This document shows, piece after piece, positions 1 through 7,805 of a stretch of DNA of 29,047 nucleotides. The stretch lies in IMG/VR virus record IMGVR_UViG_3300025598_000126, positions 1-29,047 of that record; one strand, 5' to 3'. Positions within the stretch are counted from its first letter, which is position 1. Each line of letters opens with the position of its first letter. This DNA comes from a virus. The position numbers and the translations under genes were made by a program. The notes under the pieces were generated by a model. That model was not told where the DNA came from. It did not search any database and saw only the letters and a program-made list of their open reading frames with translations.

Positions 1-358
1 GGATAATGTGGTCGACATGCCAATCAATACCAAATAAGTTTGTTCTTAATTGAGCCAATGAATATGCTTCTTCAATAATCCATAAATCATCTTTTGTGAG
101 CCATTTTGGTGTGCGTTGGAGTTGTGATGCTTTTCTTTTTGCTTGATATGATGCTCTTTTATCTTTATTGCTAGACCACCATAATTTATTATATTCATTA
201 TGTTGTATTAAATTAGCGTGTCTATATTTTGTCCGTATTTTTGCTTTTTGTTCTGGATTATTTAATTGCCATAGACGAGCACGTTCTTTTACCAAATCTT
301 TATTTTTTTGGTACCATTCTTTTTGTAATCTTTTTATATTTTCTTTATCTCTAGCCAT
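1..358 (-). CDS. HNH endonuclease, partial (C-terminus beyond window)
   Basis: The reading frame is open from an ATG at 358 to the left edge, 119 codons with no stop. The N-terminal half is rich in Lys, Arg and Gln (KEWYQKNKD, QAKRKASQLQ). It is followed by RTPKWLTKDD, a helical stretch IIEEAYSLAQL, and GIDWHVDHII at the edge. The HVDH pattern is the start of the HNH active site seen in many phage HNH proteins, which cut double-stranded DNA with a single metal ion. The gene is separated from the capsid gene by a strong hairpin terminator. A TATAAT lies about 10 nt before the ATG, so it may have its own promoter. It could be a homing nuclease or a packaging-associated HNH; the missing C-terminus prevents a choice. 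Confidence 0.8.
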   Translation of the reverse strand, partial: MARDKENIKRLQKEWYQKNKDLVKERARLWQLNNPEQKAKIRTKYRHANLIQHNEYNKLWWSSNKDKRASYQAKRKASQLQRTPKWLTKDDLWIIEEAYSLAQLRTNLFGIDWHVDHII

Positions 359-374
359 AATGATATTATATAAC

Positions 375-401
375 AAAAAAGCCAGCGTGTGCTGGCTTTT
401 T
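375..401 (-). terminator. Rho-independent terminator after the major capsid gene
   Basis: A perfect GCCAGC / GCTGGC stem with a four-base GTGT loop is flanked by an A tract on one side and a T tract on the other, so it could work in both directions. It lies 18 bases past the stop codon of the capsid gene and closes the leftward structural operon. Confidence 0.9.
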
Positions 402-418
402 CGCAATCATCTTAATGA

Positions 419-1336
419 TTATAGACCTGCTGTACCATAAATGTTACGAGCGTCGTGCCAGCCGGTGGCGTAACGTTCTGTAGCTTTATAGCGCATTGAA
501 TCAGTCTCGAAATCGCCTTCCATAGATTTTTCCATGGGGCGACGCATTACTAACATGAGACCATTCTCAGCATCAGTTTGAATCCACCAAGCTTTAGATG
601 AGCTTAGACGAGTCACAACGTGTGCACCTTTTGGTAACATACCTGTTGACTTGATTGGGTTCAAATCGTTGTCTGCAGTACCTGAACGTAAAACTGATTT
701 AAGAATAACTTCAGCTTGGAATTCAAGTGCTGGTGGAACAACTAATTGTTCAGCTTTTAATCTAATACGTTTGCCATTGTTGTCAACTGCAGAACGGATT
801 TGAATTAACATTTGCTCAACTGATGTTTGTGATAAAGAAGCAGCTGTGCTTAATTGATTACTGTATGAACCGCCGTTAGCGATTGGGTGTGCAGTATTGA
901 TCAATGTTACACCGTCGCCACCAACATAACCGCTTGTGAAAGCAAAGTTAAGTAAGTTAGCGCATAATGTTTCTTTAGTTTCAATCATAGATTGAGCTAA
1001 GTGTTTAGCAAATGTTGAACCGATACGGATATGATCACCGTCTTCCATCAAAACTTTAGTTAAAGCATATGCTAAACCATAGATTTGGTAGATGAAACGT
1101 GTGATATATAATGTACCGCCTTGGTCGTAGCTTACTGGAGTGCCGTCAGGCATTGCAGGTGCAGCATTCATACCAAATAACATTACTTCTTCGTGATAGT
1201 TACGTGGAATACCTTGGATTTGTTCTACAAAGCCTTTCCATTCGTCGTCACGTTGTTCATAAACACCATCAAAGACTTCGTTGATAATCGGTTCGACTAC
1301 CGCACGAAAGTCCGTACTTCTCATTGGGGTTGCCAT
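419..1336 (-). CDS. Major capsid protein
   Basis: This 305-residue protein forms the shell of the phage head. It resembles major capsid proteins of environmental phages, with an N-terminal segment (MRSTDFRAVVEPIINEVFDG), a central acidic and amphipathic region (residues about 60-120) and a C-terminal part containing VVPPALEFQAEVIL and WWIQTDAENGLMLVMRRP. The last is typical of phage coat proteins of the HK97 type. It is the last gene of the leftward structural block, directly before a strong terminator, and follows the scaffold-like and accessory structural genes. Its ATG is preceded by AAAGGAA. No maturation cleavage site can be read from sequence alone. The call rests on position and overall resemblance rather than on a single motif. 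Confidence 0.82.
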   Translation of the reverse strand: MATPMRSTDFRAVVEPIINEVFDGVYEQRDDEWKGFVEQIQGIPRNYHEEVMLFGMNAAPAMPDGTPVSYDQGGTLYITRFIYQIYGLAYALTKVLMEDGDHIRIGSTFAKHLAQSMIETKETLCANLLNFAFTSGYVGGDGVTLINTAHPIANGGSYSNQLSTAASLSQTSVEQMLIQIRSAVDNNGKRIRLKAEQLVVPPALEFQAEVILKSVLRSGTADNDLNPIKSTGMLPKGAHVVTRLSSSKAWWIQTDAENGLMLVMRRPMEKSMEGDFETDSMRYKATERYATGWHDARNIYGTAGL

Positions 1337-1357
1337 CTAAGAGTTCCTTTCGTTACG

Positions 1358-2020
1358 TTACACTGACACTGAAGCGGCAGCGAACTGGTTATTAGAAATT
1401 TGTACTTGAACGATAGTGTAAGCATCACCCCATTGATTTGTGTTACCTGCTGGGTATGCTACTTCACGACCTAATCCAACTACACGTACTTGACCTTGAT
1501 TACCTGTACCAACTGCTGTTGCAAGCAATGCAGTAGTAGAGAAACCAGCACCACCGTTACCGATAGCAATACCATCAGAAACTGTAGAACCAGAAGTTGT
1601 ATCAAAGTTGTATTCTGTACCGATTGCTGCTGTTGTAGCTGAGCCGTTAACTTGCGCTTCATATACTAATGCAGGATCAGAGAAAATCCAGAATACGATG
1701 TTTGTTGAAGCATCAAGTGTTAACTTAGATGCATATTTTGCTACTGAACGACGACCGTCAGAGTTTGTGTACTCTACGCCATCGAACACGCCGTATACCT
1801 TACCGCTTGCAGCAGTTTGGTTAGCGATTGTTAATTGACCTGTTGTAGTGATCGCTACAGGTTGATACTGGTAAAATGATTGACCAGTACTTAAGCTGTA
1901 AGGAGCAGTGTATGTCACGCCAGGGATGTATGTGTTAGTACCTACGAATGGTACAGCACGGTCCAAACCACTTGGGTGATACGCTGGCTTCAGGCCAAAG
2001 GGTTGAAATGTTGCTGACAT
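1358..2020 (-). CDS. Structural protein, possibly head decoration
   Basis: This is a 220-residue protein rich in Thr, Ser, Gly, Ala and Val with almost no Lys or Cys, a composition typical of beta-rich virion surface proteins. It begins MSATFQPFGLKPAYHPSG, a start commonly seen in uncharacterised structural proteins next to capsid genes in aquatic phages. It lies 21 nt upstream of the major capsid gene and is translated from an ATG preceded by AAAGGA. The position fits a decoration or cement protein, but no domain was recognised. The structural role is inferred from neighbours and composition. Confidence 0.6.
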   Translation of the reverse strand: MSATFQPFGLKPAYHPSGLDRAVPFVGTNTYIPGVTYTAPYSLSTGQSFYQYQPVAITTTGQLTIANQTAASGKVYGVFDGVEYTNSDGRRSVAKYASKLTLDASTNIVFWIFSDPALVYEAQVNGSATTAAIGTEYNFDTTSGSTVSDGIAIGNGGAGFSTTALLATAVGTGNQGQVRVVGLGREVAYPAGNTNQWGDAYTIVQVQISNNQFAAASVSV

Positions 2021-2050
2021 AATTGTCTTTTCCTTTGTGATTGAAGATTG

Positions 2051-2608
2051 TTATTGAAATCTAATATTTTTGTTATTAGCTTTTGCAGTATCTTTTTCCA
2101 TTTCCAATAATCCGCCTTCAAGTAGGGAACGACCACCTTTTCTTTCCTCTGCAGTATTACGTACTTGCGCAGTAATATTGCGTTGATGCTCAAGAGGATC
2201 TTCTAAGTGAAGCATTCTCATAACTTCTTGATACACGTCTTCTGGTAATTTAAAAAGTACCATTTCATTACAACTAATACAGCCTTCAAACTTGCCTGAG
2301 CTCATCTTGCCTAGTCCTTCAAAGCCTAATCCTAATTCTCCGGCTTTAACTGGCTCATAACCCAACGCCATACGTTTGTCGATACTGTCATATGTATTGG
2401 TTGTTGATAACCAACACAAGTGCATTCCAGGGATTGCTCCAGCTGGGATGTCAGGCAGTGCACTATTTGCCCATTTGTCTCTAAACGCATCAAGGCGTTC
2501 ACGACGTGCGATATCATTCGGATCTGCTGTTGTAGCGCGATCCATAACTTCTTGTGCTCGATCGGCTAAGCGATCGTCTAAATCTCTTTTTACTCTAGTA
2601 TTTGCCAT
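2051..2608 (-). CDS. Hypothetical protein in the capsid operon
   Basis: This is a 185-residue, mostly soluble protein. The N-terminal 60 residues are highly charged and helical (VKRDLDDRLADRAQEVMDRA). The middle contains a Cys pair (EGCISC, near residue 118) after a Gly-rich segment. The C-terminus is again charged, with RNTAEERKGGRSLLEGGL. It starts from ATG 2608 behind AAAGGA and lies 5 nt downstream of the scaffold-like gene. Proteins of this kind occur between scaffold and capsid genes in related environmental phages, but the function is not known to me. A head assembly or head completion role is possible from position only. Confidence 0.65.
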   Translation of the reverse strand: MANTRVKRDLDDRLADRAQEVMDRATTADPNDIARRERLDAFRDKWANSALPDIPAGAIPGMHLCWLSTTNTYDSIDKRMALGYEPVKAGELGLGFEGLGKMSSGKFEGCISCNEMVLFKLPEDVYQEVMRMLHLEDPLEHQRNITAQVRNTAEERKGGRSLLEGGLLEMEKDTAKANNKNIRFQ

Positions 2609-2613
2609 GATTA

Positions 2614-3609
2614 TTATCCTTTGTTAGCGCGATCATACGAAGCGTATGCGCGGATCATTTTATTTCGTCTTTCTACATCGTCCCATGCACCAGCATCTTT
2701 AATAGCCTGAACACGATCTTTACTTAATGTGATTGTGTTAGGTCTTGCTGTTGCAGTATTTGACACTCGACTTGAAGCGGTTGGTCCCGCTGATCGTCTT
2801 GGTGTCGTACCTTTAGCCGCACTATAGCGGTGAGGTAGACGTGCAGATAACCTATTATCTAACTCATCCCAATACTCAGGATCTGCTGGATCCCAACCAT
2901 CGGAAACAAGTTCCTGATCGATTACCTTGGCAATTCTACTATCTGTATCTCTAGCATCTGGATCATACCAAGAATTTTTCTTTAACCAGTTTGTTGCATT
3001 TCTTTGTACTTCTTGCGCCATGGGCGTAGGTACATTTTGTACTGGTTTTTTGGCTGCTTCGAGTTGTTGCTTTTTAAAATGTTGGATTTGTTGTAAGCGT
3101 TGTTTTGCTTCTGTCAACTGTTCCAAATATTCAACTTGAGCTGCGTGATCATTAGCTTGAGCAGCTTGTAACATTTTCATTTTAGTATATTCGACTCTTG
3201 TTGCTTCATCTTCAAGTGTTTTGTCGATTTGATTGAGTCTAAATGATGTTACGCCGCTTTCTAATTTCATTAAACGTTGAGCAAGCTCTTCGTTTCGTCT
3301 CTCAAGCGCACTAATCTTGTGTTTAGCAGAAGCTTCACGTTGTTTTGCTAACTCTTTTTTGAGTCTGCGTTCTTCACGACGTGCTTCACGAATTTTTTCA
3401 CGTTCATCATCAGATTCTTCTTCCTGATGTTCACTTTCTTCTTCATGATCTTCATCTTCTTGCTCGGCTGACGCTTCTACTTCGCCACCTTCTTTTAGTT
3501 CTTCTTTTGGGGCTTCATCTTCAAAGTCATCTTGAAGATCTTCCACTTTGGCTAGAACTGAGCCATCTTCTTGTTCCTTAATTGGAACGTCTTTTTCTTT
3601 ATCTGCCAT
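2614..3609 (-). CDS. Scaffold-like acidic coiled-coil protein
   Basis: The first 80 of 331 residues are dominated by Glu and Asp (EDEDHEEESEHQEEESDDE). A long predicted coiled coil follows (about residues 70-190, with heptad-like EERRLKKELAKQREA and EELAQRLMKLESG). The C-terminal part holds a WLKKNSWYDPDARD segment and ends in a basic helix. An acidic start, long helices and a position just before the major capsid gene are what scaffolding proteins of tailed phages look like; these organise capsid subunits during prohead assembly and then leave. No protease domain is visible. The role is inferred from composition and gene order. Confidence 0.65.
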   Translation of the reverse strand: MADKEKDVPIKEQEDGSVLAKVEDLQDDFEDEAPKEELKEGGEVEASAEQEDEDHEEESEHQEEESDDEREKIREARREERRLKKELAKQREASAKHKISALERRNEELAQRLMKLESGVTSFRLNQIDKTLEDEATRVEYTKMKMLQAAQANDHAAQVEYLEQLTEAKQRLQQIQHFKKQQLEAAKKPVQNVPTPMAQEVQRNATNWLKKNSWYDPDARDTDSRIAKVIDQELVSDGWDPADPEYWDELDNRLSARLPHRYSAAKGTTPRRSAGPTASSRVSNTATARPNTITLSKDRVQAIKDAGAWDDVERRNKMIRAYASYDRANKG

Positions 3610-3631
3610 GTTATACTTTCTTCAAAGTTAA

Positions 3632-4075
3632 TTAATCTACAAACGCTTTCATTTTCTGCGCATATTCAAAATTCTTAATGCGAGAAATGATTTCACGAGC
3701 CTGTAATGTAATAAACACTACCGGAGCACCTTCATCACCTGCGTCAACTACAAAGCGATCACCACCATATTTGATAGTTCTCACTAAGTCGCCTTCTTTA
3801 CACCATGGGCCTTCAGGCCATGATTCAAGTGTAAATGGATCCTTGTATGCCAAAGGTCCAACTTGGATAACTTTAGCTACAGTTTCGTTAAACTTAATCG
3901 TTTGTCTTGTTTCGTCTACCAAAATAATACCACCCTTGCTTGTTACCTTTTCTCTTCTTAATTGAACGAGTACTCGGTCACCTGCAACTTCAATACCTGG
4001 GTCTATTACTGGAAAACATTCTATTTCAGAGCGTAAATCTGGCTCTGACTTTGCTACAACGTCAAATGCTGCCAT
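3632..4075 (-). CDS. GroES-like co-chaperonin (Cpn10 family)
   Basis: This 147-residue protein has the Cpn10 barrel signature: VAGDRVLVQLRREKVTSKGG near residues 31-50 followed by GIILVDETRQ, then VAKVIQVGP and, after an insertion, KEGDLVRTIKYGG. GroES proteins cap the GroEL chamber in the cytoplasm. Phage versions such as T4 gp31 let host GroEL fold the phage coat protein. The segment corresponding to the mobile loop, around TSKGGIILVDETRQT, contains the hydrophobic patch expected for GroEL contact. It is longer than the usual 95-100 residues, with extra segments at both ends. It lies between portal-side and scaffold genes, which supports a role in capsid folding. A strong AAGGAGG precedes the ATG. 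Confidence 0.82.
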   Translation of the reverse strand: MAAFDVVAKSEPDLRSEIECFPVIDPGIEVAGDRVLVQLRREKVTSKGGIILVDETRQTIKFNETVAKVIQVGPLAYKDPFTLESWPEGPWCKEGDLVRTIKYGGDRFVVDAGDEGAPVVFITLQAREIISRIKNFEYAQKMKAFVD

Positions 4076-4102
4076 TCGGCAAACCTCCTTAAACTTTACA
4101 GT

Positions 4103-4297
4103 TTAGTTGTTAGTGTCTTCGTCATCTTCAGACATGATATTATCAAGCAGATTTAACGCCGCTTGTAAACCTTGATGGTTACCAACAAGACGTTGGTAAC
4201 TTTCAATGTTAATAGCATGTCCTGCGGTTAACGATTCCGCAATTTTCGTTTGCTCAGTCTTTATCTGACCGATTAATTCAGTTATGATATCTTTCAT
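4103..4297 (-). CDS. Small acidic-tailed hypothetical protein
   Basis: This is a 64-residue, helical protein (MKDIITELIGQIKTEQTKIA) with an acidic tail (MSEDDEDTNN). I chose the ATG at 4297 rather than an upstream TTG at 4336, because a promoter motif (4303-4312) lies inside that longer frame and the extra N-terminus looks unnatural. There is no Shine-Dalgarno, and the predicted transcription start falls within a base or two of the ATG, so the message is probably leaderless. It is the first gene of the unit that goes on to GroES, scaffold and capsid. Function unknown. Confidence 0.6.
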   Translation of the reverse strand: MKDIITELIGQIKTEQTKIAESLTAGHAINIESYQRLVGNHQGLQAALNLLDNIMSEDDEDTNN

Positions 4298-4302
4298 GCG
4301 AT

Positions 4303-4333
4303 TACTAATGCATGACTTTGAGGCAATCCGCCC
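4303..4333 (-). promoter_or_regulatory. Phage promoter motif TGCATTAGTA with GGGCGGAT box
   Basis: Reading on the minus strand, GGGCGGAT (4333-4326) stands 21 nt before TGCATTAGTA (4312-4303), and ATG follows 5 nt later. The promoter at 7775-7805 has the same box, the same 21-nt distance and the same 5-nt gap to its ATG. It is the start of the GroES, scaffold and capsid unit. Confidence 0.75.
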
Positions 4334-4339
4334 CAAATA

Positions 4340-4558
4340 CTAATAAAAGTTGCCGCCGCCGATTTCGTTAAGATTTTTATCTGGACCGATTTTTTCGCCT
4401 TTAGCTAATTTAGCTTGTTTAGCGCCAATTTTCCAGTTATTGTCTCTGTGTGAACCAGATGGGCCTTCTTCTACTTTTTGATCAGGACCGCCAGCGTAGC
4501 CAGGTGTGCCTGTCATCTTGTATGCTTTTCTAAAGCCTAATTCTTTTTCTAATGCCAT
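4340..4558 (-). CDS. Small Gly/Lys-rich hypothetical protein
   Basis: This is a 72-residue protein with little predicted fold: Gly-rich stretches (TGTPGYAGGPDQKVEEGPSG), a Lys-rich middle (IGAKQAKLAKGEKIGPD) and the end NEIGGGNFY. It starts 2 nt after the portal stop codon, so the two are translated together. The ATG is followed by a conventional frame and the stop lies just before the promoter box at 4326-4333. Likely a small virion or assembly factor, but this rests on position only. Confidence 0.6.
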   Translation of the reverse strand: MALEKELGFRKAYKMTGTPGYAGGPDQKVEEGPSGSHRDNNWKIGAKQAKLAKGEKIGPDKNLNEIGGGNFY

Positions 4559-4560
4559 GA

Positions 4561-7428
4561 TTATTCCTCAGTGGATGGTTGTTGATCTTGTTGTTGCATT
4601 TGTTGCTGTGCAGAAAGCTGTTGGCTTTGTTGTTGATTTTGAGCTTCTAAATCAAATTTTTGTTTAGCCAAGTCAACGATGTGTTGCTTTCTTTGTTGAT
4701 CCGCCTGTGCGGCTTGTTGTGCAGCTTGTTGGTCTTGTTGCGCCAATTGAGTAAATGCTTGCTGCTTTATTTCTAAGCCATGTTGACGAATATCTGATCT
4801 AGCTTCTTGAGATGCCTCTAAAGCTGTTAAATCTTGCTCATGTTGCATTGCCATTTGATCTGCTGTTAAGCCAGCACGTGCGGTAATTTCTGCAATTCTC
4901 TCACGTGATGAATTATTAAGATCAGCCATTGCAATATTTGTAGCATTTCTTTGTGAATCGACCGTAGACTGAGTAGAATACTTAGTTTGTAAGTCTGCCA
5001 TTTTTTGTTGAAGCTCTGCCACTTTGATTTGATAATCTTGTTGGGTTTTTTGAAGTTCAAATTGTAAGCGTGATTGAGATTCTGCCGCTTTACGTTGTGT
5101 TTCTGCCATTTGAGTTTTAAGTAATACTTGAGCAGTTGGGTCAGCTTCAGCAGCTTGTTGCTGTTGAGATTGATGCATTTGTGAAACTTTTTGAGCTAAT
5201 TGACTAATTTGTTGATTATATTGTTGCATAACCATTTGTGTGTCTTGATCAACTAATTGTGATGCAATTGCAAGCGCTTGTTGTGCTTCAACATCAAGTG
5301 GTTTCTCTTCATGTAAGTCAAATGCATCTTTTCCACCTGCTGCTTGAGCCACATAAGCACGCATAGATTGTAAATAATGTAATGTTAAATGTTGTTTTAA
5401 ATGATCTAGTGCTAATGGAGAGAATGCTGGTCCAATAACAGGGCTTGCACCATAAGATGGATTGTTTGCGTACTCTAAATGCACTTTAATATGAGAAATA
5501 TGATCTTGATCAGGATATGCCGCCGCTGGACGACCCATTGTCATAGCCACGTTTTCTAACGCAGGATTAGATTCTGATGCACCTTGTGGGTTTGGTAAGA
5601 TTTCATCAATACTTGGTACTTTTAATTGTTTTAATACACGACGATACATGGCACGAATATCAAACATGCCTGGAGGTGCTGACTTCGCCATCTCTAAAAT
5701 AGCTTGGTTTTGTGCTAATCTTTGCGTTTCCGAAAAGATGTTAGGATCAGAAACAGGACGTACATCGTTATTGTAAGCAAAGTCCCTAACTTCAATCTCT
5801 TCTCCTGATTCATTATCCATCTCACTCAAGTACCAATGATTGATACGTGAAATAATTGCTAAGGATTTAGCTTGTGATCTATGTAATCTTGCGTGAATGC
5901 TTGAAAATACTTTAGCACCCTGTTCAATTAGTGCTTGTGCAGTACCAACAGGCATATTATTGTTGGCTTCACCAATTTTTTCTTCTGCTGTTGTTACAAC
6001 ACCTTTAGCAGCGTCAGTTAACCAGCCAAGTAAATTGAAAAGTACTGATGATGGTGGATTGAATGGCATAGGCATTGCAATTTTACGCACATCATCGACG
6101 CCAGGGGCGCCCTCAATTTCCATTACTTGCGTTGGTTCTATTCTGTCTGATTGTCCACTGATGCGTCCACCTTTAAGTTTAAGCATCGTTTGGCTGTTAG
6201 AAATGTGTGCTGCATCAAGAAGAGCACGTAACGAACCAGTAAGTGCAGCAGACAAACCACCAATAAGGTGAGGAAGACCAATAGCATAAGCGCCACGCCA
6301 AGGAATAAACTTAAACTCGACGTACCAGTCCAATTTTTCCAATTTTTCATCGTTTGCTTCCCAGTTTCTATAAAGGGCTAATACTTTTCCACTAGATTCA
6401 TCAATGGTTAAAATGTAAGGTGCGCGTTTTCCTTCAGTAAGGGGGTCATCATCCAAACGAATGAAACATGTAATTTCATAAACGCGACGCAATCCATCAA
6501 TATTTTTTGAAGGCATATCTTTACCTTCAATTTTATTGTTAGCTTTTTCAGCTTGCGTTTGATCGTTAAGTGGTGTATCTGAAGAATAGTTTGCGTCTAT
6601 ATCACGATAGATACCTTGTTCTATTCTTTGTAGGTATGTATCTTCTGTAATATCTTGAACTTCTGTAACTCGTGGGGAAGTATAGAAGTTAGTTGAAGAA
6701 TATGGAAGTAAGATATTGTCAATCGGAACCCACTCGCACGTTGGGCGTTTTTGTTCGCTATCATACCGCCATTTTAAAAATTGTGATCCACCTAATGGTA
6801 GTTGTGTGAGAAGTTGTTCCATCTCATCACGGTATTCTTGGACTTGTTCTGTAAGTTGCCAGTTAAGAAAATTAACTTTACGATCTGCCGTTGCTTCTTT
6901 AACTGTGTCTGCTTCACCTTTGATGTTTGATTTTACAATACCGTCAGGTGGTAGTAACTCTTTTGAGGAAGAAGCTGCGAAGTCAACACAGCTCTCAGCC
7001 ATAACAGGGTGGACGACTTTAGACGCGCCGTCAAAGGTGGCCCCGCCAGGCGCGTCCTTGCCTAAACCGGTACGACGTAAACCTTCTTCATATTGTTTGT
7101 CGCGTTGTTTTCTTGATTCACGGTCAACATCAATGAAATCTAAATACTCATAAGCAAGAGTATCTAAAATACTTTCATCAAAATTTTCAGCTAAGTTTTC
7201 ATAAAACTCAGGATCTTTTTGTGGTCCAAATTTATTTTGGTAATTAATAACAACTGAACCATCATCTAACTCAATAACTTCTTGTTCAGCATCATCCGTT
7301 TCTAATCCAAGTACTTCAGCAATTTCTTCTGTATCTTCTGTTTGATCAGTCGCTTCATGAATTTCTTGCTCACGATCTAAAGAAGCTAAAGTATCACCTT
7401 GCTGTAATGGAATGATTGGTTGAGCCAT
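4561..7428 (-). CDS. Portal protein with long Gln-rich C-terminal coiled coil
   Basis: This 955-residue protein forms the dodecameric ring at the head vertex through which DNA is packed and ejected. The N-terminus is acidic (about 1-80). Residues about 90-560 resemble P22-type portal proteins of environmental podovirus-like phages (YEEGLRRTGLGKDAPGG, FDGASKVVHPVMAESCVDFA, WLTDAAKGVVTTAEEK). From about residue 740 to the end the protein is a very Gln-rich, Ala-rich coiled coil (QQYNQQISQLAQKVSQMHQS). This barrel or extension makes it longer than usual portals. Its ATG overlaps the stop of the upstream gene (TAATG) and it follows the terminase in the standard order. Confidence 0.82.
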   Translation of the reverse strand: MAQPIIPLQQGDTLASLDREQEIHEATDQTEDTEEIAEVLGLETDDAEQEVIELDDGSVVINYQNKFGPQKDPEFYENLAENFDESILDTLAYEYLDFIDVDRESRKQRDKQYEEGLRRTGLGKDAPGGATFDGASKVVHPVMAESCVDFAASSSKELLPPDGIVKSNIKGEADTVKEATADRKVNFLNWQLTEQVQEYRDEMEQLLTQLPLGGSQFLKWRYDSEQKRPTCEWVPIDNILLPYSSTNFYTSPRVTEVQDITEDTYLQRIEQGIYRDIDANYSSDTPLNDQTQAEKANNKIEGKDMPSKNIDGLRRVYEITCFIRLDDDPLTEGKRAPYILTIDESSGKVLALYRNWEANDEKLEKLDWYVEFKFIPWRGAYAIGLPHLIGGLSAALTGSLRALLDAAHISNSQTMLKLKGGRISGQSDRIEPTQVMEIEGAPGVDDVRKIAMPMPFNPPSSVLFNLLGWLTDAAKGVVTTAEEKIGEANNNMPVGTAQALIEQGAKVFSSIHARLHRSQAKSLAIISRINHWYLSEMDNESGEEIEVRDFAYNNDVRPVSDPNIFSETQRLAQNQAILEMAKSAPPGMFDIRAMYRRVLKQLKVPSIDEILPNPQGASESNPALENVAMTMGRPAAAYPDQDHISHIKVHLEYANNPSYGASPVIGPAFSPLALDHLKQHLTLHYLQSMRAYVAQAAGGKDAFDLHEEKPLDVEAQQALAIASQLVDQDTQMVMQQYNQQISQLAQKVSQMHQSQQQQAAEADPTAQVLLKTQMAETQRKAAESQSRLQFELQKTQQDYQIKVAELQQKMADLQTKYSTQSTVDSQRNATNIAMADLNNSSRERIAEITARAGLTADQMAMQHEQDLTALEASQEARSDIRQHGLEIKQQAFTQLAQQDQQAAQQAAQADQQRKQHIVDLAKQKFDLEAQNQQQSQQLSAQQQMQQQDQQPSTEE

Positions 7429-7769
7429 TATTGATTACCTAATGATTGAGAATAGTATTGTTCTAAATGTTTATAAAAATCTGGATGAGATAATATTTTT
7501 AATAATATGGAAGTTTCCACAGATCCACCGTCAGCATATTTAAATTTTGGAGGTTCGTAGCCATTAATAATTAATGCGGCCATCATTTGTTCTGGGGATA
7601 ATTGTTGTTCTATAGATTTTACTTGATTACCTTCAGCATATTTAGGAAGTATACCCGCTTCTTGGAATAACATTTGCTTTGGGGTATTTAAAATTCCAGG
7701 GGATGGCAAAGGAGAAGCGCCAGCCTCTTCTAAGATCTTTTGGTGTGGTGTTTTTAATAATTCCATCAT
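7428..7769 (-). CDS. Hypothetical protein with repeated TPxQ...EAG motif
   Basis: This 113-residue protein lies between terminase and portal. The N-terminus carries two copies of a short motif: LKTPHQKILEEAGASPLP (about residues 5-22) and LNTPKQMLFQEAGILPK (about 27-43). The rest is QQLSPEQMMAALIINGYEPPKF and a Tyr-rich end. Similar short proteins with TPHQ-type motifs sit at this position in other environmental phages, function unknown. The ATG at 7769 follows the promoter motif by 5 nt with no Shine-Dalgarno, so translation is probably leaderless; a second ATG follows at once. Its stop overlaps the portal start. Confidence 0.65.
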   Translation of the reverse strand: MMELLKTPHQKILEEAGASPLPSPGILNTPKQMLFQEAGILPKYAEGNQVKSIEQQLSPEQMMAALIINGYEPPKFKYADGGSVETSILLKILSHPDFYKHLEQYYSQSLGNQ

Positions 7770-7774
7770 GTTTG

Positions 7775-7805
7775 TACTAATGCATATCTTTTTAACTATC
7801 CGCCC
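7775..7805 (-). promoter_or_regulatory. Phage promoter motif TGCATTAGTA with GGGCGGAT box
   Basis: The motif TGCATTAGTA lies at 7784-7775 (minus), with GGGCGGAT at 7805-7798, 21 nt upstream. The first G of the box is the last base of the terminase TAG stop. The next ATG is 5 nt downstream of the motif, so the predicted start site falls at or within two bases of that ATG. It opens the portal transcription unit. Confidence 0.78.

Noticed and set aside
168-440. Plus-strand 90-residue frame opposite the HNH gene
   Set aside because: It runs antisense to the HNH gene, crosses the terminator, and has no ribosome site.
4298-4336. TTG start extending the 64-residue protein upstream
   Set aside because: The longer frame would contain the promoter motif and has no ribosome site, so ATG 4297 is preferred.
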